This document shows positions 34,194 through 42,698 of a stretch of 64,000 nt of DNA, one piece after another. The translations under genes were made by a program, and so were the position numbers. The notes beneath the pieces were generated by a model that saw nothing but the letters and a program-made list of their open reading frames with translations, was not told where the DNA came from and searched no databases. The stretch is from JALYUM01 sp036688685 (GTDB taxonomy: Bacteria > Pseudomonadota > Gammaproteobacteria > Burkholderiales > Burkholderiaceae_D): contig NZ_JAQQPS010000005.1 in NCBI RefSeq assembly GCF_036688685.1, forward strand, positions 186,001-250,000. Direction: 5' to 3'. Position 1 is the first letter of the stretch, and every line of letters begins with the position of its first letter.

Positions 34194-35671
34194 TGGCGGC
34201 GCGCAAGCTCGACAAACGCAAGCTGTTCATGCTGCTGGCGCTGGCCCTGCTCGCAGCGGGCGTGGTGCTGGCGGTTTCCTTCATCGAGAAAAGCGGTATT
34301 GCGCCGCGCACGCTGGCGCCCTACATCGCCAAGCGCACCAGCGGACATAACCCGGCCATCGTCGGCGCCGGCACCTTTGTCGCTACCCAACTGACCAGTT
34401 TTGATCGCGGCGACAGCTTGCCAGCGCCGACGCTACGCCTGAACCTGGGCGCGCAGCCAGGCGGCGTGGCCACGCGCCCGGCACCGGGTGCGCGCGAAAT
34501 CATGGTCGGCAGCGCCGACGAGGCGCGCCAGGCGCTGGGCGACGCACACGCCGGCGACATCATCACCTTCCTGCCGGGACGCTATCGGTTCACCGGCAAG
34601 GGCGTGCCTGCGCGTGGCACCGGGCGCGCCGATGCGCCCATCCTGGTGCGCGCGCTGGCGCCGGGCAGCGTCACGCTGGAACTCGAGACGGTCGAAGGCA
34701 TCCTCGTCACCGGTCCCTGGTGGCGTTTCGAAAACCTCACCATCGAAGGCGTGGGTGGCGATGACAATTACTGCGAACACGCTTTCCACGTGGTGGGCCG
34801 CGCCTTTCATTTCGCGGCGCTCAACAACACCATCACCAACTTCAATGCCCACTTTAAAATCAACGGCGACAACGGTCACTTCCCCGACGGCGGCCTGATC
34901 GAATCGAACACGCTGAGCAACACGCGCGGCCGTCGCACCGCCAATCCGGTCACGCCAATCGACCTGGTCGCGGCCAGCGGCTGGATGGTTCGCCACAACA
35001 TCATCAGCGATTTCATCAAGGAGCAGGGCGACCAGGTCAGCTACGGCGGCTTCTTCAAGGGCGCCGGCAAGCAGAACATTTTTGAGTCGAACCTGGTCTG
35101 GTGCGAGCACAAGCTGCAGGGCCGGCCGGGCCAGCGGGTCGGCCTGTCGCTTGGCGGCGGCGGTACCGGCAAGCCATACTGCCGCGACCAGCGCTGCATC
35201 GCCGAGCAGGAGCGCGGCGAACTGCGCGCCAACCTGATCGTCGCCTGTTCGGACGTCGGCATTTATTTGAACAGCGCGGCGGCCAGCGTCGTCAACGACA
35301 ATACCCTGATCGATACCTCCGGCATCGACGTGCGCTTCGCCAGCACCAGTGCCAACGTCGACGGCAACCTGGTCGACGGCGGCATCCGCACCCGGAATGG
35401 CGCTTTGCTGCGCGAAGGCGATAACCGCACGTCGTTTGTATCGTATGCCTACCTCGGCATGCACCCGCAACGCGGCCTGCTGCGTGATCCTCTCGCGGCA
35501 GATTTTACGTGGCAAGGTACGCCGCCCGCGCGCAACGTCGATCGCATGACCCGGCGCACCGGCGTGCGCTTGTGCGGCCCGGCGTCCAGCCTGAACGCCT
35601 ACGGCGCCTTTGACGATTTTGCGGCCTGCCGCGTTTCCGCCACCACCGCGTCCAGCAGCGCCGCCAACTGA
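34193..35671 (+). CDS. Exported right-handed beta-helix protein (possible polysaccharide lyase)
   Basis: A 492-residue protein with a signal anchor at about residues 10-30, a Pro/Gly-rich stretch to about 95, and a parallel beta-helix fold (about 100-440) shown by repeats such as ENLTIEGVG, LNNTITNF, ESNTLSNT and RHNIISDF. The pattern resembles PL6/chondroitinase B-like lyases. In an EPS locus it would trim or release the polymer in the periplasm or outside. It starts on the last base of prsR and ends in a 73-base overlap with the convergent glycosyltransferase gene. No lyase active site was confirmed. Confidence 0.75.
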   Translation: MAARKLDKRKLFMLLALALLAAGVVLAVSFIEKSGIAPRTLAPYIAKRTSGHNPAIVGAGTFVATQLTSFDRGDSLPAPTLRLNLGAQPGGVATRPAPGAREIMVGSADEARQALGDAHAGDIITFLPGRYRFTGKGVPARGTGRADAPILVRALAPGSVTLELETVEGILVTGPWWRFENLTIEGVGGDDNYCEHAFHVVGRAFHFAALNNTITNFNAHFKINGDNGHFPDGGLIESNTLSNTRGRRTANPVTPIDLVAASGWMVRHNIISDFIKEQGDQVSYGGFFKGAGKQNIFESNLVWCEHKLQGRPGQRVGLSLGGGGTGKPYCRDQRCIAEQERGELRANLIVACSDVGIYLNSAAASVVNDNTLIDTSGIDVRFASTSANVDGNLVDGGIRTRNGALLREGDNRTSFVSYAYLGMHPQRGLLRDPLAADFTWQGTPPARNVDRMTRRTGVRLCGPASSLNAYGAFDDFAACRVSATTASSSAAN

Positions 35672-36879
35672 ACCGTGCGCGCGCTGCGCGCATGGCTGCG
35701 CCGCACGGCGTCGGGCGCCAGCGGTGCGCTGCCCGCCTCGGCCAACGCAATAAAGGTCATCAGTGCGGCGCCGATTTTTTCGGCATCGTCGAGCGGCGCC
35801 AGCGTATCGATGCCGGCCGCGCGAACCGCCGCCCAGGTGTCGCCTTGCGGATCGGTCAGCGCCAGCAGCGGCTTGTTTGCACGCAGGTATTCATACAGCT
35901 TGGCCGGGACCTGGTCGTTGCAGTTGGCTGCCTGTAGCAACAGCAGGGCATCCGCACCCAGCATCTCGGCCAGTGCCGCGCGGTAGGGCAGCGGCGGGGC
36001 GATCGTCACCAGCGTAGCGATGCCGTATTGCTCGATCAGGCCCTGTAAAAAGGCGGTGTGGACCGGTGCGCGCAGCACCAGCTGGAAACGCGCAGGTGTC
36101 AGGCTGCCGTCGCGCAGCAAGCCGGCCAGTGCGGCAAACAAGGGTTTCGGGTCGCGCTCGAGCGGGTAGACGATCCCGCTGTGCAGCATCGTCAGCGCTG
36201 CGCCGGCCTGTTTCACGAGCTTGCATGCGTCCGCTTCGGCGGCGTCAAAATCTTCATCGTCGTAACCGTTCTCGATCAGGCAAAATCGTTCGGGCGGCAC
36301 GTCCTGGAACAGCTGGCGATAGTGGCGCACGGCGCCCGGTGTGGTGCAGACCACGCGCGCTGCGGCGCGGATGGTCTTCGCTTCGATCCAGCCAGCCACG
36401 CGGCGCGACAAGGGATCGGCCGGATAGACGGCATCTAACATCGGATCGCGCAGGTCGGCCACCCACGGCAGTCCCGTGAGTCGATGCAGTGCCAGGCCGA
36501 TCAGGTGCGCGCTGGCGATCGGGTAGGTGGACCACAATACCTGCGGACGATACCTGCGAATCATGGCAAGACCGGCCGGCACCGCACCGAGGCACCAGCT
36601 CACCCAGCGGTCCGGCAGCGCCAGCAGGCGCGTGTAGCGGCCCCTGACGGCCAGGTGGCGCGCCGTATCGAGCGCAAAGGCGCGCCGCACCACCAGGCTA
36701 TCCGGCACGCCGTCGGGGCCGGACGTGGTGTCGGCGTGCGCGCGCGGGTGCGCGGTCAGGATCAGCGGCTGCCAGCCCGACAGCGGCAAATATTGGGCAA
36801 ACTTCAGGGTGCGCTGGATGCCGCTGCTGCCGCGCTGGGGTGGAAAGTGAAACGCCACCATCAGCGCACGCTTTACCAC
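35599..36879 (-). CDS. GT4-like glycosyltransferase
   Basis: A 426-residue GT-B fold transferase, cytosolic or membrane-associated. The N-terminal domain begins ALMVAFHFPPQRGSSGIQRT; the C-terminal donor domain includes LYEYLRANKPLLAL with the acidic Glu and the IENGYDDEDF segment. It would add one sugar to the lipid-linked EPS repeat. The GTG at 36879 overlaps the end of the hydrolase 1 gene by 7 bases, so it is the last gene of the minus-strand module. Its 3' end overlaps the beta-helix gene by 73 bases in opposite orientation. The sugar is unknown. Confidence 0.85.
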   Translation of the reverse strand: MVKRALMVAFHFPPQRGSSGIQRTLKFAQYLPLSGWQPLILTAHPRAHADTTSGPDGVPDSLVVRRAFALDTARHLAVRGRYTRLLALPDRWVSWCLGAVPAGLAMIRRYRPQVLWSTYPIASAHLIGLALHRLTGLPWVADLRDPMLDAVYPADPLSRRVAGWIEAKTIRAAARVVCTTPGAVRHYRQLFQDVPPERFCLIENGYDDEDFDAAEADACKLVKQAGAALTMLHSGIVYPLERDPKPLFAALAGLLRDGSLTPARFQLVLRAPVHTAFLQGLIEQYGIATLVTIAPPLPYRAALAEMLGADALLLLQAANCNDQVPAKLYEYLRANKPLLALTDPQGDTWAAVRAAGIDTLAPLDDAEKIGAALMTFIALAEAGSAPLAPDAVRRSHARSARTVQLAALLDAVVAETRQAAKSSKAP

Positions 36880-37700
36880 GCGCGCAGCCAGTCCGCCGTC
36901 CAGGCGGCGACCTGGTCATGCCAGTCGCGCCGCGAACACGTGTGGTCGGCGCCGTCGAGCACGTGACGCGTGACGCGCGGCTGCGCCATCAGCTTGCGCC
37001 AGGCATCGGTGGCAGCGCTGGCGTCGGCAAATTCCTGCGCCGTCAGGTCGGCGCCGGACAGCATCACCAGCAGCTTGCCGTTAAACGTATTCAAGCCATG
37101 GTAGACCTGGTCGGGCAGGGAGGATGCGTCGGCTGGCGCAGTGGCCAAAGCGCTTTTGGCCAGGCCAAAGGCCGAGCGCACGGCAGCGCCGGCATCGAAC
37201 TTGCCGCTGGCGAGCTTGTGCCAGAATGCCTTGTCGAACAGGCGCGCGCGGTAGTAATGTTTGATGGTGGCCGTGGCGGCACCGGCCTCGGTGCGCACCC
37301 ACGGATTCAACAAGGCCAGGCCGGAGATGCGGGGGTCGCGGTGCGCGTACAGGCTTGCCGCCGATGCGCCGTCGCACAGGCCCCACAGCACCACCTCGCG
37401 TACGGCCGGCACCGAGGCCATGAACGCATCGATCGCGGCGTGCAAGTCGGCGCCGATATCGTCGAACGGGCGCACTGCGCCCTCGCTGTCGCCCATGCCG
37501 CGCACGTCGAAGCGCAGCGTGGCGATGCCTTGCGCGGCCAGGGCGCGCGCCAGCAAGGTGAACTGGCGATGGCTGCCGGCGCGGTACTGCGGCCCGCCGA
37601 CGACGATCACGACGCCACGCGCGGCCGGCGCGGTGGGCACGCTGGCGATGCCGAACAGGGTGTCGCTTTCGCAGGTAAAACGCAGCGCAAGCTCAGTCAT
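36873..37700 (-). CDS. Exosortase A system-associated hydrolase 1
   Basis: A 275-residue cytosolic alpha/beta-hydrolase of the TIGR03100 type found in exosortase A EPS loci. The nucleophile elbow is WGLCDGAS with Cys109 instead of Ser, as in dienelactone hydrolases. The oxyanion region is VVGGPQYRAGSHRQF and the His is likely in DGADHTCS near the C-terminus. The ATG at 37700 overlaps the stop of hydrolase 2 by 4 bases (ATGA). It may release or transfer an acyl group from the adjacent acyl carrier protein. The reaction is not established. Confidence 0.88.
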   Translation of the reverse strand: MTELALRFTCESDTLFGIASVPTAPAARGVVIVVGGPQYRAGSHRQFTLLARALAAQGIATLRFDVRGMGDSEGAVRPFDDIGADLHAAIDAFMASVPAVREVVLWGLCDGASAASLYAHRDPRISGLALLNPWVRTEAGAATATIKHYYRARLFDKAFWHKLASGKFDAGAAVRSAFGLAKSALATAPADASSLPDQVYHGLNTFNGKLLVMLSGADLTAQEFADASAATDAWRKLMAQPRVTRHVLDGADHTCSRRDWHDQVAAWTADWLRAW

Positions 37701-38536
37701 GATGCGCAATCATGGGTCGGCGCCTGGAACAGTGCCGTGGTGGCGTCCACCAGGGACGGGCAATCGGTGATTTCCTGCGTCGCCCAGAACGGCAAACCGT
37801 GTACCGCGTGCAGGCGCACGGTGACACCCTGAATGCGCCAGTCGGTAACCTGCTTGACCGCAGCCGCACCTGGCGGGCGTCCGGGCGCGGGCAACACGTC
37901 GAACCAGTCGACCGGAATGTTGACTGGCGGGACGCTTGAGGCGTCGGCGCGGTCGATGGCGGCGCCCAGTTCGGGCGCCACCAGGTAGCCGCCGATTTCG
38001 GTCGGCTCGCCAGCGAGCAGGGCCTCACGCAACTGGCTGGTACCGGTGCGCCCGGCGGTTTCGCCGTCGAGCAGGGCACCGGCCAGGCGCAGGCGCAGCA
38101 ACTGGGTCAGGAAAGCGGAACCGCGCACCACCGGTTGCCACAGCAGCAGGCGCTCCACTGGCAGCGCGGCCTTGAATGCATAGTCGAGCGCCAGCAAGGC
38201 GCCCAGGCGCAAGCCCCACAGGCCCACCGGGCAGCCGAGTTTTTCAAGCAGCCAGGCATGGCCCAGTGCCAGGTCGTCCTGCCACAATTCCCAGCGCGCG
38301 TCGCTGAATTCGCCGGCGCTGTCGCCGCAGCCATACAGGTCGATCTGCAGCACGCCGATCCCGGCACTTGCCAGTGTGCGCGCCTGGCGCGCGGCGAGGT
38401 GGCGCGTGCGGTTCATCTCGTCGCCGAACGGCGCGACGTACAGCAGCGCGCCGCGGCAGATGCCGACCGGCGCGTGGTACAAGCAATAGCGCGCGCCCCC
38501 GGCGGCGTCGAGATAGAACGGCGCAGCCGGTGTCAT
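37697..38536 (-). CDS. Exosortase A system-associated hydrolase 2
   Basis: A 279-residue alpha/beta-hydrolase-fold protein of the TIGR03101 type. The elbow position reads WGLRLGAL, with Arg110 where a Ser or Cys nucleophile would be, so classical hydrolysis looks unlikely. The opening PFYLDAAGGARYCLYHAP and the APFGDEMNRTRH and DLYGCGDSAGEF motifs are typical for the family. It overlaps both neighbours by 4 bases (ATGA each), so it is translated together with the ACP and hydrolase 1. It may act as a binding protein, acyl-transfer partner or esterase with another catalytic group. Confidence 0.88.
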   Translation of the reverse strand: MTPAAPFYLDAAGGARYCLYHAPVGICRGALLYVAPFGDEMNRTRHLAARQARTLASAGIGVLQIDLYGCGDSAGEFSDARWELWQDDLALGHAWLLEKLGCPVGLWGLRLGALLALDYAFKAALPVERLLLWQPVVRGSAFLTQLLRLRLAGALLDGETAGRTGTSQLREALLAGEPTEIGGYLVAPELGAAIDRADASSVPPVNIPVDWFDVLPAPGRPPGAAAVKQVTDWRIQGVTVRLHAVHGLPFWATQEITDCPSLVDATTALFQAPTHDCAS

Positions 38537-38790
38537 GACACGGAAGGTGCAACCCGTGCTTCGACGAACGCCGCCAGGCTGCCGACGGTTTCGAACGTGG
38601 ACGCGCCGATATCGTCGTCGTCGATGACGATGCCGAACTGGTCTTCCAGCGCCGCCATTACGTTCACGACCGCCATCGAATCGAGTTCGGGCAGTGAGCC
38701 CAGTAGTGGCGTATCGGCGTTCATGGCGGCGCCGGCGTCGCCCAGGCTCAGCACATCGGTCAGCAGGGTCTTGATTTTGTCTACGTACAT
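38533..38790 (-). CDS. Acyl carrier protein, EPS-locus type
   Basis: An 85-residue acyl carrier protein. Ser38 in the motif ELDSMAV is the phosphopantetheine site, with typical acidic helices around it (EDQFGIVIDDDD). The ATG at 38790 has a GGAG ribosome binding site 8 bases upstream and gives the standard length. It lies between a GNAT/FemAB-like gene and hydrolase 2, overlapping the latter by 4 bases. With an AMP-forming ligase encoded divergently, it probably carries an activated acyl or amino-acid group. Confidence 0.9.
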   Translation of the reverse strand: MYVDKIKTLLTDVLSLGDAGAAMNADTPLLGSLPELDSMAVVNVMAALEDQFGIVIDDDDIGASTFETVGSLAAFVEARVAPSVS

Positions 38791-38804
38791 GGTCTTGCTC
38801 CGTT

Positions 38805-39782
38805 TTATTTCGAAAGCGCGTGCAGGCGCCGCAGCGCCGCCCAGCGGTATTGATTGAGATGGTACAGAGTGCGCACCTGTTCCGTCCAGCGCGTGTGCCA
38901 CTCCATCACCTTGCCATAAAATTCGATGCGGGCCGTACCGCCCTCGTCGAACAGGGCGCGCACGGCGTCTTCGCGCATGAGCAGGGCGGGCGAAAACGTC
39001 TTCGGCACGCTTTCATCGTACGTTGTTTTCAGCACCACGATGCAGTCGCCCTGGCGGATGCACAGGTCCATCGCCACGAGCTGATCTCCGAACCAGTAGC
39101 GATACACGCTGGCCGCGCCGCGCGCAGCGAATGCGGCCAGCATGCGGCTGTAGAAGCGGCCCTGGGCGTTGTCCAGGTGGACCGCGGTGCCGGCCTGTGC
39201 CTTCCAGCCGGCGCTTTCGAGGCGGCCGAAATCGCGCACAGCCTCCAGCATCTGGTCGGCCCGCGTGCTCGTTTGCAGGCGCAAATCGACGCCGTCTGCC
39301 GTCAGTTTCGCGCGCTGCTTTTTGAGGTTGCTGCGCAGGTTCTTGCCGCGCGCGGCCCAATAGTCGACAAAACTGCCAGCGACCGTGATGCGCGCGGTCT
39401 GGATGTATTCCATCGCATCGTCAGGTGCGGGCGCCAGCAGCGGGTCGAGCTGTGTCAGGCCCAGCACCAGCCCCACGCCGGGGAGGGCGCGCAGCAGGCT
39501 GGCCAGCGCGCCGGCGCGGTCCAGGCCCGGACGCTCGATCCACATGCCGAGCGGCGCCTGGGCCGGTTGAAATGTCGCCCAGCTGCCGCGGCCGTGCGGG
39601 CGCACGATGGCCATGGCGTCGTTGGAGATCGCCAGCAGTTCGTCGCCGTTGCTGAACGCGTCCAGCAGCGCGGCGACGAAATCGGCCTGCAGCATGGGTG
39701 AGGCGACGGTCTGCGCCTGCAGAGCATCCCACTGCCGCGCGTGCGCGCCAAATCCTGCGGCCGGCATCAAGGTCCACGTCAT
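38805..39782 (-). CDS. GNAT/FemAB-like acyl- or aminoacyltransferase
   Basis: A 325-residue cytosolic protein with the duplicated GNAT fold of the acetyltransferase_6/CelD-FemAB type. The central part has GKNLRSNLKKQRAKL, a basic helix often near the donor site, and GRFYSRMLAAFAARG; the C-terminal half has LMREDAVRALF and RIEFYG. Relatives transfer acyl or aminoacyl groups to amines on sugars or peptides. The ATG at 39782 overlaps the aminotransferase stop by 4 bases. With the neighbouring ACP it could pass the carried group to an amino sugar; this is inference. Confidence 0.75.
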   Translation of the reverse strand: MTWTLMPAAGFGAHARQWDALQAQTVASPMLQADFVAALLDAFSNGDELLAISNDAMAIVRPHGRGSWATFQPAQAPLGMWIERPGLDRAGALASLLRALPGVGLVLGLTQLDPLLAPAPDDAMEYIQTARITVAGSFVDYWAARGKNLRSNLKKQRAKLTADGVDLRLQTSTRADQMLEAVRDFGRLESAGWKAQAGTAVHLDNAQGRFYSRMLAAFAARGAASVYRYWFGDQLVAMDLCIRQGDCIVVLKTTYDESVPKTFSPALLMREDAVRALFDEGGTARIEFYGKVMEWHTRWTEQVRTLYHLNQYRWAALRRLHALSK

Positions 39783-40972
39783 GACTGCAGCGCCGCGCGG
39801 ATGCGATCGACCAGCCACGCCAGTTCATCGGCACGCAGTTCCTGGTGGCAGGGGAAGGCCAGCACGTGGCGCGACAGGTACACGCTGTTGGCGCACACCG
39901 ACGCGTCGACGCCATCCCACAGCGTTTCGGCAAAGCGGGTCAGCGCCACGCCTTCGCGCTGCAGGCGCGCGAACACGGTGTCGGCGGCGTCGACGACCAG
40001 CGGGAACATCCAGGGGCAGGCGCCGTCGGGAAGTACCGCGTGCAAGGGACGCGCGCCGGCCAGGTCGCTGCAGGCGTTTTGCAGGGCGGCGTAGTTGGCG
40101 CGCCGCCGCCCGACGATGCGGGCATGCCCGACGCGGCGCAGCAGCAGGCGCGCGAACCAGGACGAGCGCTTGTCCAGCCAGGCCGGATCGAAGCCGGCTT
40201 CGCTGTCGGACGATGCCGGCGCCAGGGCAGGCGCGCGCGCGCTGCCCGCCTTGCGCAGTCGCCACAGCAGATCCTTGGCGCGCAGCGGAACTGCCAGCAA
40301 CAGGCGCAAGCCAGGTAATCGGCCATAGGCAAAGCTGTGTTCCAGCGTGTTCAGTACCACTTTGGTTTCGAAACCGGCGCCGGCGCAATGCAGCACGATG
40401 CCAGCCAGGTCATGGCGCCGGGAGGCCAGTACGCCGCCTTCGTAGGCCGGGAAAAACTTCATGCTGCTGGCGATGGCATAGTCGCCGGACGCGCCAACCT
40501 GTTCACCAAAGAAGCAGTGCGCGCAGTCTTCCAGCAGGGCGACGCGCCTGCGGTCGCACCAGGCGCGGATTGGCGCCATGTCCTGCATGAACCCGAAATA
40601 ATGGGTGACCACGATGGCTTTCACGCGGTGATCAAACCTCGCATCGAGGTCGGCCAGGTCGACCTGGGCGTGCGGCGTGACACGATAAAAGCGTGGCGTG
40701 GCGCCGCGCCACAGCACCGGCGGGATCATCGACAAGCTGTGGTAGGCCGGCATCAGGACAATATCGCCTGCTGCGACACCCATCGCGCGCAGGGCCAGTG
40801 CGATGGCAACGCGACCGCTGGTGACGAGGCGCACCTGGCCGGCGTCCAGGATGTTGCCCACGGGCGCATGCCCGCCTTTGGCGAACGAGGCGCGCGATAG
40901 TACCGGCGCCAGCGGCACCCATGGCCGCGCCGGTGGCGTTGCGGTGACGGGAGGAGGGGTGAAATCGCGCAT
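39779..40972 (-). CDS. DegT/DnrJ/EryC1-type aminotransferase
   Basis: A 397-residue PLP enzyme related to sugar aminotransferases. The PLP-binding Lys is in SSMKFFPAYEGG; the MPAYHSLSM and LLEDCAHCFFGE stretches are family features, the latter with the cofactor-binding Asp. The ATG at 40972 is preferred. An upstream ATG at 41038 adds 22 residues but its Shine-Dalgarno is too close. A TATACT at 40978-40983 lies just before 40972, so the transcript could be leaderless. It is the first gene of the minus-strand module and diverges from the AMP ligase gene. The substrate could be a nucleotide sugar or an amino-acid precursor. Confidence 0.82.
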   Translation of the reverse strand: MRDFTPPPVTATPPARPWVPLAPVLSRASFAKGGHAPVGNILDAGQVRLVTSGRVAIALALRAMGVAAGDIVLMPAYHSLSMIPPVLWRGATPRFYRVTPHAQVDLADLDARFDHRVKAIVVTHYFGFMQDMAPIRAWCDRRRVALLEDCAHCFFGEQVGASGDYAIASSMKFFPAYEGGVLASRRHDLAGIVLHCAGAGFETKVVLNTLEHSFAYGRLPGLRLLLAVPLRAKDLLWRLRKAGSARAPALAPASSDSEAGFDPAWLDKRSSWFARLLLRRVGHARIVGRRRANYAALQNACSDLAGARPLHAVLPDGACPWMFPLVVDAADTVFARLQREGVALTRFAETLWDGVDASVCANSVYLSRHVLAFPCHQELRADELAWLVDRIRAALQS

Positions 40973-41135
40973 GCGCGAGTATACGCACAGCCTGCGGCAT
41001 TGGTCGAGGGCATAGTTAAATTGAAAGTATTCGCCCATCGCCCCTTGCCCCGGAATGGTAAGATGGCGGCTTGTTACGGCCACGTTTTCGCGCGGCCGCC
41101 TCCTGCCCCGAACGTATGCGTTATTTAACACTCTG

Positions 41136-42698
41136 ATGAGCATTCTGGTTCACGATTTCCTGTTCGACGCCGCCACCGGCACGCCGCACGCCGAAGCGCT
41201 GGTACACGGCGCGCGCCGGCTCGACTACGCCACGTTGGCCGACGAGGTCACGCGCGCCGCGCAGCTGATTTTGGCGCGCGGCGTGCAGCGCGGCGAACGG
41301 GTGGCGGTGTACCTGGAAAAGCGCGTGGAAAACGTGGCGGCCATGTTTGGCGCCAGCCTGGCCGGCGCCGTGTTCGTGCCCGTCAATCCGCTGCTCAAAC
41401 CCGAGCAGGTGCTGCATATCCTGAACGACTGCAATGTGCGCCTGCTGGTAACGTCGCCCGAGCGCCTGCCGGCCCTGGCGCCGCTGCTGGCCCGCTGCCC
41501 GGACCTGCGCGCGATCGTCGTCACCGGTGCACACGCGCTCGAGGCCAGCTTGCCTGTCACCGCATGGGATACGGCGCCGGTTCCCTGTGACCTGCCCGCA
41601 CGCGTCATCGATGCCGACGTCGCCGCCATCCTGTACACCTCCGGCAGCACCGGCAAACCGAAAGGCGTCGTGCTCTCGCACCGCAATATGGTAGCTGGCG
41701 CCGTCAGCGTCGCGAGCTACCTCGACATCACGGCGCCTGACCGCATCCTGGCTGTGCTGCCACTCAGTTTCGACTACGGCCTGTCGCAGCTGACCTGCGC
41801 TTTTCATCGTGGCGCCACGGTGGTGCTGATGAATCACCTGTTCCCGCGCGATATCGTGCGCGCGGTCGTCGACGAGCGCATTACCGGCCTGGCTGCCGTG
41901 CCGCCACTGTGGGGCCAGTTGGCGCGACTCGCGTGGCCGGCTGACACCACGCTGCGCTATCTGACCAATTCGGGCGGCGCCATGCCCGGCGCCACGCTGG
42001 CGGCATTGCGCGCGGCGCTGCCGCAGGCGCAGGTGTTCCTGATGTACGGATTGACGGAAGCATTCCGCTCGACGTACCTGCCACCGTCCGAGATCGACCG
42101 CCGGCCCGGCTCCATGGGCCGCGCCATTCCGAATGCCGAGGTGCTGGTGGTGCGCCCGGACGGCAGCCTGTGTGCCGATGACGAGCCGGGCGAACTGGTG
42201 CACCGCGGCGCGCTGGTGGGGCTGGGTTACTGGAACGACCCGGCCAAGACGGCCGAGCGCTTTCGACCTGCGCCCGGCCAGAACAGCGCGCTGGCGCTGG
42301 TTGAAATGGCCGTGTGGTCGGGCGACACAGTGCGGCGCGACGCCGATGGCTATCTGTATTACATCGGCCGCGACGATGATCTGATCAAGGTGTCCGGCTA
42401 CCGCATCAGTCCTGCCGAGATCGAGGAAGCGCTGCATGCCAGCGGCCTTGTCGATGAAGTGGCGGCGTTCGGCGTGCCGCATCCCGAGCTGGGCCAGGCC
42501 ATCGTGCTGCTGGCGGTGGGTTCGGCCGAGCTGGCGACCCAAGCGCTGGTGAAGGAATGCCAGCGCCGCCTGCCGGCCTACATGGTGCCGGCCCATATCG
42601 TCGTGCAGACGCACGCGTTCCCGCGCAATCCCAACGGCAAGCTGGACCGAAAGCTGCTGCGCGCCGAGTACGTCAACCTGTTCGAAAGCGCCGCATGA
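41136..42698 (+). CDS. Acyl-CoA ligase (AMP-forming), exosortase A system-associated
   Basis: A 520-residue adenylating enzyme of the TIGR03098 type. The ATP-binding core YTSGSTGKPKG starts at Tyr167; MYGLTEAFRS, the hinge GRDDDLIKVSGYR and the C-terminal NPNGKLDR with Lys502 are all intact. It activates a carboxylic acid as AMP ester and passes it to CoA or, here probably, to the nearby acyl carrier protein. The ATG at 41136 has a weak ribosome binding site but starts right ahead of the conserved domain. It overlaps the decarboxylase gene by 4 bases. The acid it activates is unknown. Confidence 0.92.
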   Translation: MSILVHDFLFDAATGTPHAEALVHGARRLDYATLADEVTRAAQLILARGVQRGERVAVYLEKRVENVAAMFGASLAGAVFVPVNPLLKPEQVLHILNDCNVRLLVTSPERLPALAPLLARCPDLRAIVVTGAHALEASLPVTAWDTAPVPCDLPARVIDADVAAILYTSGSTGKPKGVVLSHRNMVAGAVSVASYLDITAPDRILAVLPLSFDYGLSQLTCAFHRGATVVLMNHLFPRDIVRAVVDERITGLAAVPPLWGQLARLAWPADTTLRYLTNSGGAMPGATLAALRAALPQAQVFLMYGLTEAFRSTYLPPSEIDRRPGSMGRAIPNAEVLVVRPDGSLCADDEPGELVHRGALVGLGYWNDPAKTAERFRPAPGQNSALALVEMAVWSGDTVRRDADGYLYYIGRDDDLIKVSGYRISPAEIEEALHASGLVDEVAAFGVPHPELGQAIVLLAVGSAELATQALVKECQRRLPAYMVPAHIVVQTHAFPRNPNGKLDRKLLRAEYVNLFESAA

